Of a DNA stretch of 21,686 nucleotides, positions 1-9,922 are shown in pieces. Numbering within the stretch: the first letter of the stretch is position 1; each line of letters opens with the position of its first letter. Origin of the DNA: Nemertoderma westbladi (Eukaryota; Xenacoelomorpha; Nemertodermatida; Nemertodermatidae); the NCBI GenBank assembly GCA_032718475.1, contig JAUCBJ010003760.1, positions 1-21,686 on the forward strand, in the 5' to 3' direction. The position numbers and the translations under genes were made by a program. The notes under the pieces were generated by a model, which ran no database searches, was not told where the DNA came from, and was given only the letters and a program-made list of their open reading frames with translations.

Positions 1-252
1 AATACAATAATGCCAACGCAAACGTTAATTTAGTCCCGTTTTTAGAAAAAAACAACTGAAGCACCAATGCGTTCAGGGCGTGTGATCGGATATCAATATA
101 AATTTCAACTATTTTTGGAAGCATTATCGCATTTATCACGCACAATTTATATTTTTAACTAATTATTGATACTAAACGATATTATTACACCGTTCCCAAA
201 ATTAATATTGCGCGATTATCATAATTGAAAACCAACGGAATATAATAAATAG

Positions 253-258
253 TTTATT
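253..258 (-). terminator. Candidate poly(A) signal of TBC1D13
   Basis: TTTATT on the plus strand is AATAAA on the gene strand, about 190 bases past the TBC1D13 stop. The rest of 1-449 is AT-rich and shows no other recognisable feature; it is taken as 3' UTR and downstream DNA. Confidence 0.4.
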
Positions 259-449
259 GTATCTATTATTAGCAGTGAGTTAATACGCCAGTTAACTTTC
301 TTTCAGTATAAATTATCTGAGAGGGTAGCTGTTTCCATAACGACATCCAATGACTGCAACGCATTAAACTAATATAGTTGAGTAAAGCACCAATCGTTGT
401 TAATCCAAAATGACAGGAGGTGGGGTCTTTAGGTTGAATTCGATTTGGG

Positions 450-512
450 TTATCTATTTTTCAGTTCAATGGCTTTGTTTAGGATTACTTGAATATCCGT
501 GTCGGGATAATT
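450..512 (-). CDS. TBC1D13: TBC1D13 terminal coding exon with stop codon
   Basis: A TTTTTTTTAG acceptor precedes AATTATCCC. The exon encodes 20 residues (NYPDTDIQVILNKAIELKNR) and a TAA stop at 450-452. The pattern matches the short C-terminal tail of vertebrate TBC1D13 in length and in its NYP/DYP, D-I/V and KA-EL positions. Confidence 0.88.
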   Translation of the reverse strand, partial: NYPDTDIQVILNKAIELKNR

Positions 513-3500
513 CTAAAAAAAAGATTAATAAATAAGAATACGGTAAGTAATTAAAGGTTTTATTTCATTTACGGCATTTTACATGGAGGAAGTGATATAT
601 TAAGTTTCAGTATTTTACATATTTTTGTATAACAAAGTTAAGGTCCCATTCTGAATCTATTAATTAATTTTAGTCTGCCAGTTGATGAGTTGAAGTACCG
701 GCAACTTAAATAAACAGTAAACGGACCGACGCACACATTGAATGCGGGGGGACCACAGCCCAGTCCCATCACAGTTAAAGGGCAACAAGCAAGTGAGGCG
801 GGCAACTTAGCTAAGTGAATTGTTGAACATATGGGCCCTAGGAGGTGGGGGGCAGGTTAACACTCATGGTGGTGTGGGATGGGGGGGGGGGGGGGGGGTA
901 TAAGGCTAGCGAAATGGGTGTCCTTTGAATTCCTAACCCGCTAGAGCGTGCCAAACAGGAGTGTGTATGCAGCGGCCCAGAGCTAATTCAATAAAAGAGA
1001 AGGCAACACAGGCTGTTTACCCAGGCGCCTGGAGGAATACAGATCGCTGCGACAGAGTTACCTACGGTTCAGAGATTTAACGGGTAGCATTTAACCACGA
1101 TTCGAGGTAAAACTGAAACCGGTCACGCTAGGTCCTGTGCACAACACCTACAGCGAATCTATATAACTGTTTTACTGCCTAAACGGTTCAATGAGTGCCG
1201 AATAAAGTGCCCCCACTGGGAAATACAAGTAGTGAGAGAGTAGACTAACACAGGGAATTACTAAGACAAAACGTTTCTACCTCATTTTATCTTCAGCTAC
1301 CAAAACTCACCTCTTATTAGTAAGTAAATATACGAGTTACAGTCTCAGATTATTAAGCTACCCACCAAAACTCACCCTGTATATGGGTGCGCAAAGATAA
1401 GTGGTTGCGTTCGAAGGGGAGTGAATGTTAGGAACAATTGATGTTTTTGTCTCTGCTCGACAAAAGGAGAGAGATTTGGGCAGAAAAATAATTCAAGTAG
1501 GTAGCAGATAGTCGTTCTTAGATAGATCGCAGTAATGGATAGATAAAAGTTATTCACTAGAGTTCAGATAATATAAGAAACTTTGTGTCCCTCTATTTTA
1601 TGTGGAAAAGAAAAAAACATGCAAGAGATAAAAAAAATAATTGACATCTCTTTGTTAAATAAATTCACTTTAGATGGGAACCTCGCGAAATCGTAGCTAT
1701 TGATAAATAATATCTAATTTGGAAACGAATACAGAATAAAGCTAAATGTAAGTACCGGTACTGGTGACGAACCTGTAGGACCTTCATGGATATAGAGAAG
1801 TCGTCTTCTAAGATTCGTTGTTTCTGTAGGAGAACCATGGAACAGCAAACAAACACGAGGAATTCAAAACGCTGAGAGTCCGCTAACAGGGAATCCCACA
1901 GCCGAATTACATCTAAAATACAATTTCGGTTGGAAATACTAAATAAAACCTCATCAAATCAGCGACCGTTAATATTATTAAGGATACAGGGTTCACGAAT
2001 CAAAATCAAATCAATTAGATTCAATAATAACACTGAATTATGTAAACGTCAAAAGCGTTTCTGTGATATCATTACATCTAAATAATTTGTCTTTGATTTT
2101 GATTCGTGAATACCATTTTAGGGAGTAAAGTACAGAGAAACGAAAAGTATTGAATTTCATCACGTCAAATTTTTCTTATTAAGCAAAACATTTTTAGCCT
2201 CAAAGTTGACTGCGATCCAATATGTAGGAACAAAATAGGAAGCTTTATATTTATACCGACTTAGAAACAATCGAACTGACTGTATAAAGCATTTATAACA
2301 GTCTAAGGCTTCGCACAACACTAAAGTCAGTTAGAACCTTGTTATTATTATCTTACCTGGTAATGGGAATTCTTGGGATAATAATAAAGTTAACCAACGG
2401 AACCCAAAGTATTGGGGTTTAATCCCCTGTTTGTCCATCGCCAACCAAACAGATACGTCTCTACTCTTTACTATCTAAAACACAATATGAAAAAATACAA
2501 CATGAAACTAAAACGTCTGTTTATACAAACACAACATGAAACTAAGAAATGTCGCAGTGTTCGAGTGGATACAGACCCGAACTGCTTTTACAAGAGTGTG
2601 TCGTGGCGCAGGTTCAAATCCAACTAAAGGCTGTACAATATCGCATTGTTGTTTCTCTAAGTACGACACTTTGACAGTAGTGCTTACCCAAACCCAACGG
2701 GAACCTTGCTTCCGCTGGGGGAGTAAAAAAAGGGTTGGATAGTTGTGAGGTACATAGTTCAGTGCGCCCATCCCTGCTTTATAGGTAACAGCCAAGAGAG
2801 AGGAGCCTTCGGGTTGCCTACAGTGGTTTGTGTTTCACACATTTACCGATCGCTTTTATCGCGATGTAAACGCCTATACAAACACGATATAAAACGATTC
2901 AATGTGAACGAAGACCTTAAGTATTAATTAACGTAGGCGAGACGGATATGAGAACTAGCGCGCCTTCGTATAATGAAACGAAGTTCCAGGAAGAGCGATC
3001 TGATCAACTCTCTACGAAGTTACAGGAAGGGCGATCAACTCTCTACGAAGTTACAGGAAGGGCGATCAACTCTCTACGAAGTTACAGGAAGGGCGATCAA
3101 CTCTCTACGAAGTTACAGGAAGGGCGATCAACTCTCTACGAAGTTACAGGAAGGGCGATCAACTCTCTACGAAGTTACAGGAAGGGCGATCAACTCTCTA
3201 CAAAGTTACAGGAAGGGCGATCAACTCTCTACGAAGTTACAGAAGGGCGATCAACTCTCTACGAAGTTACAGAAGGGCGATCAACTCTCTACGAAGTTAC
3301 AGGAAGGGCGATCAACTCTCTACGAAGTTACAGGAAAGACGATCTGATCAACTCTCTACGAAGTTACAGGAAGAGCGATCAACTCTCTACGAAGTTACAG
3401 GAAAGGCGATCAACTCTCTACGAAGTTACAGGAAGGGCGATCAACTCTCTACGAAGTTACAGGAAGAGCGATCAACTCTCTACGAAGTTACAGGAAAGGC

Positions 3501-6500
3501 GATCAACTCTCTACGAAGTTACAGGAAGGGCGATCAACTCTCTACGAAGTTACAGGAAGGGCGATCAACTCTCTACGAAGTTACAGGAAAGGCGATCAAC
3601 TCTCTACGACGTTACAGGAAGGGCGATCAACTCTCTACGAAGTTACAGGAAGGGCGATCAACTCTCTACGAAGTTACAGGAAAGACGATCTGATCAACTC
3701 TCTACGAAGTTACAGGAAGAGCGATCAACTCTCTACGAAGTTACAGGAAAGGCGATCAACTCTCTACGAAGTTACAGGAAGGGCGATCAACTCTCTACGA
3801 AGTTACAGGAAGAGCGATCAACTCTCTACGAAGTTACAGGAAAGGCGATCAACTCTCTACGAAGTTACAGGAAGGGCGATCAACTCTCTACGAAGTTACA
3901 GGAAGGGCGATCAACTCTCTACGAAGTTACAGGAAAGGCGATCAACTCTCTACGAAGTTACAGGAAGGGCGATCAACTCTCTACGAAGTTACAGGAAGAG
4001 CGATCAACTCTCTACGAAGTTACAGGAAGGGCGATCAACTCTCTACGAAGTTACAGGAAGGGCGATCAACTCTCTACGAAGTTACAGGAAGGGCGATCAA
4101 CTCTCTACGAAGTTACAGGAAGGGCGATCAACTCTCTACGAAGTTACAGGAAGGGCGATCAACTCTCTACGAAGTTACAGGAAGGGCGATCAACTCTCTA
4201 CGAAGTTACAGGAAGGGCGATCAACTATCTACGAAGTTACAGGAAGGGCGATCAACTCTCTACGAAGTTACAGGAAGGGCGATCAACTCTCTACGAAGTT
4301 ACAGAAGGGCGATCAACTCTCTACGAAGTTACAGGAAGGGCGATCAACTCCCTACGAAGTTACAGGAAGGGCGATCAACTCTCTACGAAGTTACAGGAAG
4401 GGCGATCAACTCTCTACGAAGTTACAGGAAGGGCGATCAACTCTCTACGAAGTTACAGGAAGGGCGATCAACTCTCTACGAAGTTACAGGAAGGGCGATC
4501 AACTCTCTACGAAGTTACAGGAAGGGCGATCAACTCTCTACGAAGTTACAGAAGGGCGATCAACTCTCTACGAAGTTACAGGAAGGGCGATCAACTCTCT
4601 ACGAAGTTACAGGAAGGGCGATCAACTCTCTACGAAGTTACAGGAAGGGCGATCAACTCTCTACGAAGTTACAGAAGGGCGATCAACACTCTACGAAGTT
4701 ACAGGAAGGGCGATCAACTCTCTACGAAGTTACAGGAAGGGCGATCAACTCTCTACGAAGTTACAGGAAGGGCGATCAACTCTCTACGAAGTTACAGGAA
4801 GGGCGATCAACTCTCTATGAAGTTACAGAAGGGCGATCAACTATCTACGAAGTTACAGGAAGGGCAATCAACTCTCTACGAAGTTACAGGAAGGGCGATC
4901 AACACTCTACGAAGTTACAGGAAGGGCGATCAACTCTCTACGAAGTTACAGGAAGGGCGATCAACTCTCTACGAAGTTACAGGAAGGGCGATCAACTCTC
5001 TACGAAGTTACAGGAAGGGCGATCAACTCTCTACGAAGTTACAGGAAGGGCGATCAACTCTCTACGAAGTTACAGGAAGGGCGATCAACTCTCTACGAAG
5101 TTACAGGAAGGGCGATCAACTCTCTACGAAGTTACAGGAAGGGCGATCAACTCTCTACGAAGTTACAGGAAGGGTGATCAACTCTCTACGAAGTTACAGG
5201 AAGGGCGATCAACTCTCTACGAAGTTACAGGAAGGGCGATCAACTCTCTACGAAGTTAGAGGAAGGGCGATCAACTCTCTACGAAGTTACAGGAAGGGCG
5301 ATCAACTCTCTACGAAGTTACAGGAAGGGCGATCAACTCTCTACGAAGTTACAGGAAGGGCGATCAACTCTCTACGAAGTTACAGGAAGGGCGATCAACT
5401 CTCTACGAAGTTACAGGAAGGGCGATCAACTCTCTACGAAGTTACAGGAAGGGCGATCAACTCTCTACGAAGTTACAGGAAGGGCGATCAACTCTCTACG
5501 AAGTTAGAGGAAGGGCGATCAACTCTCTACGAAGTTACAGGAAGGGCGATCAACTCTCTACGAAGTTACATGAAGGGCGATCAACTCTCTACGAAGTTAC
5601 AGGAAGGGCGATCAACTCTCTACGAAGTTACAGAAGGGCGATCAACTCTCTACGAAGTTACAGGAAGGGCGATCAACTCTCTACGAAGTTACAGGAAGGG
5701 CGATCAACTCTCTACGAAGTTACAGGAAGGGCGATCAACTCTCTACGAAGTTACAGAAGGGCGATCAACACTCTACGAAGTTACAGGAAGGGCGATCAAC
5801 TCTCTACGAAGTTACAGGAAGGGCGATCAACTCTCTACGAAGTTACAGGAAGGGCGATCAACTCTCTACGAAGTTACAGGAAGGGCGATCAACTCTCTAC
5901 GAAGTTACAGGAAGGGCGATCAATTCTCTACGAAGTTACAGGAAGGGCGATCAACTCTCTACGAAGTTACAGGAAGGGCGATCAACTCTCTACGAAGTTA
6001 CAGGAAGGGCGATCAACTCTCTATGAAGTTACAGAAGGGCGATCAACTATCTACGAAGTTACAGGAAGGGCAATCAACTCTCTACGAAGTTACAGGAAGG
6101 GCGATCAACACTCTACGAAGTTACAGGAAGGGCGATCAACTCTCTACGAAGTTACAGGAAGGGCGATCAACTCTCTACGAAGTTACAGGAAGGGCGATCA
6201 ACTCTCTACGAAGTTACAGGAAGGGCGATCAACTCTCTACGAAGTTACAGGAAGGGCGATCAACTCTCTACGAAGTTAGAGGAAGGGCGATCAACTCTCT
6301 ACGAAGTTACAGGAAGGGCGATCAACTCTCTACGAAGTTACAGGAAGGGCGATCAACTCTCTACGAAGTTACAGGAAGGGCGATCAACTCTCTACGAAGT
6401 TACAGGAAGGGCGATCAACTCTCTACGAAGTTACAGGAAGGGCGATCAACTCTCTACGAAGTTACAGGAAGGGCGATCAACTCTCTACGAAGTTACAGGA

Positions 6501-8935
6501 AGGGCGATCAACTCTCTACGAAGTTAGAGGAAGGGCGATCAACTCTCTACGAAGTTACAGGAAGGGCGATCAACTCTCTACGAAGTTACAGGAAGGGCGA
6601 TCAACTCTCTACGAAGTTACAGGAAGGGCGATCAACTCTCTACGAAGTTACAGGAAGGGCGATCAACTCTCTACGAAGTTACAGGAAGGGCGATCAACTC
6701 TCTACGAAGTTACAGGAAGGGCGATTAACTCTACGAAGTTACAGGAAGGGCGATCAACTCTCTACGAAGTTACAGGAAGGGCGATCAACTCTACGAAGTT
6801 ACAGGAAGGGCGATCAACTCTCTACGAAGTTACAGGAAGGGCGATCAACTCTCTACGAAGTTACAGGAAGGGCGATCAACTCTCTATGAAGTTACAGGAA
6901 GGGCGATCAACTCTCTACGAAGTTACAGGAAGGGCGATCAACTCTCTACGAAGTTACAGGAAGGGCGATCAACTCTACGAAGTTACAGGAAGGGCGATCA
7001 ACTCTCTACGAAGTTACAGGAAGGGCGATCAACTCTACGAAGTTACAGGAAGGGCGATCAACTCTCTACGAAGTTACAGAAGGGCGATCAACTCTCTATG
7101 AAGTTACAGGAAGGGCGATCAACTCTCTACGAAGTTACAGGAAGGGCGATCAACTCTCTACGAAGTTACAGGAAGGGCGATCAACTCTACGAAGTTACAG
7201 GAAGGGCGATCAACTCTCTACGAAGTTACAGGAAGGGCGATCAACTCTCTACGAAGTTACAGGAAGGGCGATCAACTCTCTACGAAGTTATAGAAGGGCG
7301 ATCAACTCTCTACGAAATTACAGGAAGATTACTGTAACCTGATCTATTGTGTTTAATTTATTGTTTTGGTTACAATAACGTGCCACTGTAACCTGCTCCT
7401 TTCCCTAACTTGAAATTAAATATTGAGGCGGGATATTAATTCGCCAAGATGGGATTTACGTCCAGTTCCATCCCCTGTCTCCCAAAGTGAATCCCTTTTC
7501 CCCGGGGAGACAAATAAATAAGTGGACTGTTCCCCTCTGGTTGTTCCAGTGTAGGGCCTTGTATTACTTGGATAACTTACTTGTATTACTTGGAGAACTT
7601 GCCTGAATTTACTTAGAGAACTTACTTGACAATATTACTTCCATTACTTAATGAACTTACTTGTATTACTTGGCGAACAACTTACTTGCATTACTTGGAT
7701 AACTTACTTGTATTACTTGGAGAACTTACTTGCATTAGTTGGCGAACAACTTACTTGCATTACTTGGATAACTTACTAGTATTACTTGGCGAACTTACTT
7801 GCATTACTTGGATAACTTACTTGTATTACTTGGAGAACTTACTTGCATTAGTTGGCGAACAACTTACTTGCATTACTTGGATAACTTACTAGTATTACTT
7901 GGCGAACTTACTTGCATTAGTTGGCGAACAACTTACTTGCATTACTTGGATAACTTACTAGTATTACTTGGCGAACTTACTTGCATTACTTGGATAACTT
8001 ACTTGTATTACTTGGAGAACTTGCCTGAATTTACTTAGAGAACTTACTTGACAATATTACTTCCATTACTTAATGAACTTACTTGTATTACTTGGCGAAC
8101 AACTTACTTGCATTACTTGGATAACTTACTTGTATTACTTGGAGAACTTACTTGTATTACTTGGCGAACAACTTACTTGCATTACTTGGATAACTTACTT
8201 GTATTACTTGGAGAACTTACTTGCATTAGTTGGCGAACAACTTACTTGCATTACTTGGATAACTTACTAGTATTACTTGGCGAACTTACTTGCATTACTT
8301 GGATAACTTACTTGTATTACTTGGAGAACTTACTTGCATTAGTTGGCGAACAACTTACTTGCATTACTTGGATAACTTACTAGTATTACTTGGCGAACTT
8401 ACTTGCATTAGTTGGCGAACAACTTACTTGCATTACTTGGATAACTTACTTGTATTACTTGGAGAACTTACTTGCATTACTTGGATAACTTACTAGTATT
8501 ACTTGGCGAACTTACTTGCATTAGTTGGCGAACAACTTACTTGCATTACTTGGATAACTTACTTGTATTAGTTGGAGAACTTACTTGCATTACTTGGATA
8601 ACTTACTAGTATTACTTGGCGAACTTACTTGCATTAGTTGGCGAACAACTTACTTGCATTACTTGGATAACTTACTTGTATTACTTGGAGAACTTACTTG
8701 CATTACTTGGATAACTTACTAGTATTACTTGGCGAACTTACTTGCATTAGTTGGCGAACAACTTACTTGCATTACTTGGATAACTTACTTGTATTACTTG
8801 GCGAACTTACTTGCATTAGTTTAGTCATAAGGAAACCGATGCCCACTTGACTGTTGTCGCACGATTTAATGAAGTTGTCCCTAATCTCCGACATAAGATT
8901 CATAAAACAGAAGAAAGCGTCAGCCTCCGCGTGTT
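450..8935 (-). CDS. TBC1D13: TBC1D13-like Rab GTPase-activating protein, 3' four coding exons (partial gene)
   Basis: TBC-domain GAPs stimulate GTP hydrolysis by Rab proteins; vertebrate TBC1D13 acts on Rab35 in membrane traffic. Four minus-strand exons (8811-8935, 2357-2474, 1773-1912, 450-512) join with matching phases to give about 147 residues covering the second half of the TBC domain and the C-terminus. Landmarks in order are HAEADAFFCF, EIRDNFIKS, GIKPQYFGFRWLTLLLSQEF, VIRLWDSLLAD, FVCCSMVLL and a C-terminal DTDIQVILNKAIEL. These align closely, in the same order, with vertebrate TBC1D13. All introns are GT-AG. The catalytic arginine and glutamine fingers lie further N-terminal and were not found; the first exon seen starts inside a Glu codon, so at least one upstream exon must exist beyond 8935. 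Family assignment is firm; gene completeness is unknown. Confidence 0.93.
513..1772 (-). other. Last intron of TBC1D13; no gene
   Basis: This 1.26-kb intron separates the last two coding exons. Its middle (about 720-1230) is clearly more GC-rich than the flanks and carries a G18 run at 881-898 and a CCAGGCGCCTGG palindrome at 1021-1032, so it looks like an old insertion. I recognise no coding capacity or element family in it. Confidence 0.6.
1773..1912 (-). CDS. TBC1D13: TBC1D13 exon (VIRLWDSLLAD...SISMKVLQ)
   Basis: The acceptor is TGTATTTTAG before ATGTAATTCGG, where AT completes the Asp codon split across the junction. It encodes VIRLWDSLLADSQ, FVCCSMVLL and LEDDFSISMKVLQ, the last helices of the TBC domain. 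The exon ends CTACAG|GTTCGT in phase 0. Confidence 0.92.
1992..2110. repeat. Short element with perfect 19-bp inverted ends
   Basis: Bases 1992-2010 (TTCACGAATCAAAATCAAA) are exactly complementary to 2092-2110. The 81-bp interior is AT-rich and noncoding. It lies in the TBC1D13 intron 1913-2356, otherwise featureless. The size and ends suit a very small MITE or a hairpin-forming repeat. No convincing target-site duplication flanks it. Confidence 0.6.
2357..2474 (-). CDS. TBC1D13: TBC1D13 exon (IVKSRDVSVW...SQEFPLP)
   Basis: The acceptor is TGTGTTTTAG before ATAGTAAAG, phase 0, matching the preceding exon. It encodes 39 residues with the strongly conserved block GIKPQYFGFRWLTLLLSQEF. It ends CCAG|GTAAGA, leaving a G that forms Asp with the next exon. 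The exon was recognised by translating the minus strand; plus-strand frames across it are noise. Confidence 0.92.
2533..2874 (+). mobile_element. tRNA-derived SINE-like element
   Basis: A tRNA-Ser/Leu-like head occupies about 2551-2625. It has a box A-like TGTTCGAGTGG and a box B match GGTTCAAATCC, preceded by GCGCA as in tRNA-Ser. A non-tRNA body of about 250 bases follows. An identical 11-bp direct repeat TATACAAACAC at 2522-2532 and 2875-2885 may be the target-site duplication. The tRNA head starts about 18 bases inside the left repeat, which is unusual, so the boundaries are tentative. It sits antisense in the TBC1D13 intron. Confidence 0.55.
2978..7328. repeat. 4.35-kb minisatellite of 31-bp units (about 140 copies)
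   Basis: Head-to-tail units share the core GATCAACTCTCTACGAAG followed by TTACAGGAAGGGC. Most units are 31 bp. Variants are 30 bp (one G lost before GGGCGATC), 29 bp (a TC lost, giving CAACTCTACG, mainly after 6720) and 36 bp (an inserted GATCT-type pentamer at 2997, 3341 and 3687). There are no unique spacers, so it is not a CRISPR array. The plus-strand unit lacks stops in all three frames; because 31 is not a multiple of three, a reading frame cycles through them and gives a false 1,313-codon ORF with a 31-residue period. The gene-strand complement has a stop in every frame. No coding function is supported. Confidence 0.97.
7360..7467 (+). repeat. Dispersed repeat, copy 1 (partner at 18977-19083)
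   Basis: This starts ATTGTTTTGGTTACAATAAC, continues through CACTGTAACCTGCTCCTTTC and TATTAATTCGCC, and ends CCAGTT. The same blocks in the same order and orientation occur at 18977-19083 with scattered differences. It lies in the spacer between the two TBC1D13 intronic satellites. Confidence 0.8.
7560..8819. repeat. 1.26-kb minisatellite of about 22-bp units seeded by a splice donor
   Basis: Units follow the pattern TTACTTGGATAACTTACTTG, with GGA-GAAC, GGC-GAAC and GGA-TAAC variants and a 25-bp form containing an extra AAC. There are about 57 units. A diverged block (GCCTGAATTTACTTAG through ACTTCCATTACTTAATG) recurs at 7601 and 8023, showing a 422-bp higher-order period. The array ends at, and overlaps, the last bases of the TBC1D13 exon 8811-8935. 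On the gene strand nearly every unit carries AGTAAGT. Confidence 0.96.
8805..8810 (-). promoter_or_regulatory. Authentic 5' splice site of TBC1D13, ancestor of the array motif
   Basis: The exon ends CTAATGCAA and the intron begins GTAAGTTCGCC. The plus-strand equivalent ACTTACTTGCATTAGTT occurs nine further times between about 7720 and 8760. The site is a good U1 match apart from A at -1. Confidence 0.8.
8811..8935 (-). CDS. TBC1D13: TBC1D13 exon (HAEADAFFCF...TKLMQ)
   Basis: The acceptor is a T-rich run ending TTTCTAG, directly before AACACGCGG. The first two bases finish a Glu codon begun in a missing upstream exon. The exon encodes 41 residues including EIRDNFIKS, then ends in phase 0 at CTAATGCAA|GTAAGT. 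The donor and the last ten exonic bases reappear many times in the adjacent 22-bp array. Confidence 0.92.
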
Positions 8936-9162
8936 CTAGAAATAAAATATAAACATATTTAATTCTATAAACATATTTAAAGAAGCACGTTGATTGAGTG
9001 TAAGTAGAGTAATATCGAGACAATAGAGCCAGAACAACTAACAATAACCACAATTAAAAAAAAAACATTATTACACCAAAATAACGCAAGATGGCGTTAT
9101 GAATCATGTATTAAAATCGTAGAGCCTTATAATGGTTCATTTAGAAGATAATAGGAGAACGA

Positions 9163-9350
9163 GAACAACCCACACAATATTAATATTATTAAATATTAGA
9201 GGTAAAACAATCCACATAACATAAACCCAAGCCATGGAAATGGCTTGTTCCATTGTTCTATCTCTCTGAAAAAATCCCGGATGCAAAACAACCCACACAG
9301 CTAAGGCGTAATATTAATATTCATGTCTTATTGTTCTCCCTGTCTGAAAA
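9163..9350 (+). repeat. Two-copy diverged tandem repeat (about 121-bp period)
   Basis: ACAACCCACACA followed by AATATTAATATT, and later ATTGTTCT...CTCTGAAAAA, occurs once from about 9163 and again from about 9284. The rest of 8936-9920 is AT-rich and holds nothing else I can name. No upstream TBC1D13 exon was recognised there. Confidence 0.6.
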
Positions 9351-9922
9351 ATAACAAAAAAATCATATATTTTCTTTTAAATATTATATTCTCATAGGCA
9401 GCCCCTATTTGAGAATTTCTCATTGTATCTTCCCAGACATCTGTCCAAAAAATTAGGTGACGGGATGGGATCCATACTGAGGCAAATGTTTTTTTTAAGT
9501 TTTTCTCGAAACAATACCTTTTGGTAAGTGTTGTTCTGGCACTATGGTCACGATGTAATCAGTTGCCTGTTAATGTTTGTCTTAAATTTCAAAACATCAT
9601 AGCCAATTAATAAAATATAAAATAAAAGAACAAACACTACCAGCATATACAGTACCAGTGTAGTACTGTAGTACATGTGATGAAAATCTATTCCGCGAAT
9701 ATTTTTCAGACGCCCAACTGACAAAGTAGATAACAAAAAATTACCCCCGACTAACAATAACTGCCTATACCTATTATCCAATAAAAAAAGTAATCAGAAA
9801 CACCGCTTTTTACACTCATTTTCAGTTTAGAGAAATTCAACTATTCTGTCCGCCCGAATGGTTGAGTTTTACACGAGTTGGCAAGTTTTTAGAATGTTAA
9901 CGAGTAGAAAACTCAAATCACG

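Larger units (their letters stand above)
2475..8810 (-). other. Giant repeat-filled intron of TBC1D13
   Basis: This is the 6,336-bp GT-AG intron between exons 8811-8935 and 2357-2474. It consists almost wholly of a 31-bp satellite, a 22-bp satellite, a SINE-like element and a short spacer (7329-7559). Open frames reported across it on either strand are repeat by-products. Confidence 0.85.

Noticed and set aside
1372-1557. Minus-strand 61-codon ORF in the last TBC1D13 intron.
   Set aside because: Lies between two well-supported exons and has no recognisable similarity.
2964-2983. loxP-like site: CTTCGT and ACGAAG around an 8-base spacer at the array edge, and TACGAAGTTA in every 31-bp unit.
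   Set aside because: Only partial arm identity. The array units have a single half-site with no inverted partner and the edge site has degenerate arms. This is coincidence in a eukaryotic satellite.
2948-6889. A giant repetitive protein gene on the plus strand.
   Set aside because: The frame exists only because the 31-bp satellite has no plus-strand stops. It lies within an intron of TBC1D13 on the other strand and ignores frame when units vary in length.
2978-7328. CRISPR array.
   Set aside because: Repeats are contiguous with no unique spacers, and the context is a eukaryotic intron.
7626-8496. Leucine/tyrosine-rich plus-strand ORFs (LTCITWITYLYYLENL-type).
   Set aside because: They are translations of the 22-bp satellite, antisense to TBC1D13 and in its intron.
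9548-9781. Minus-strand hydrophobic 77-codon ORF.
   Set aside because: AT-rich chance frame; no family resemblance and no splice context with TBC1D13.
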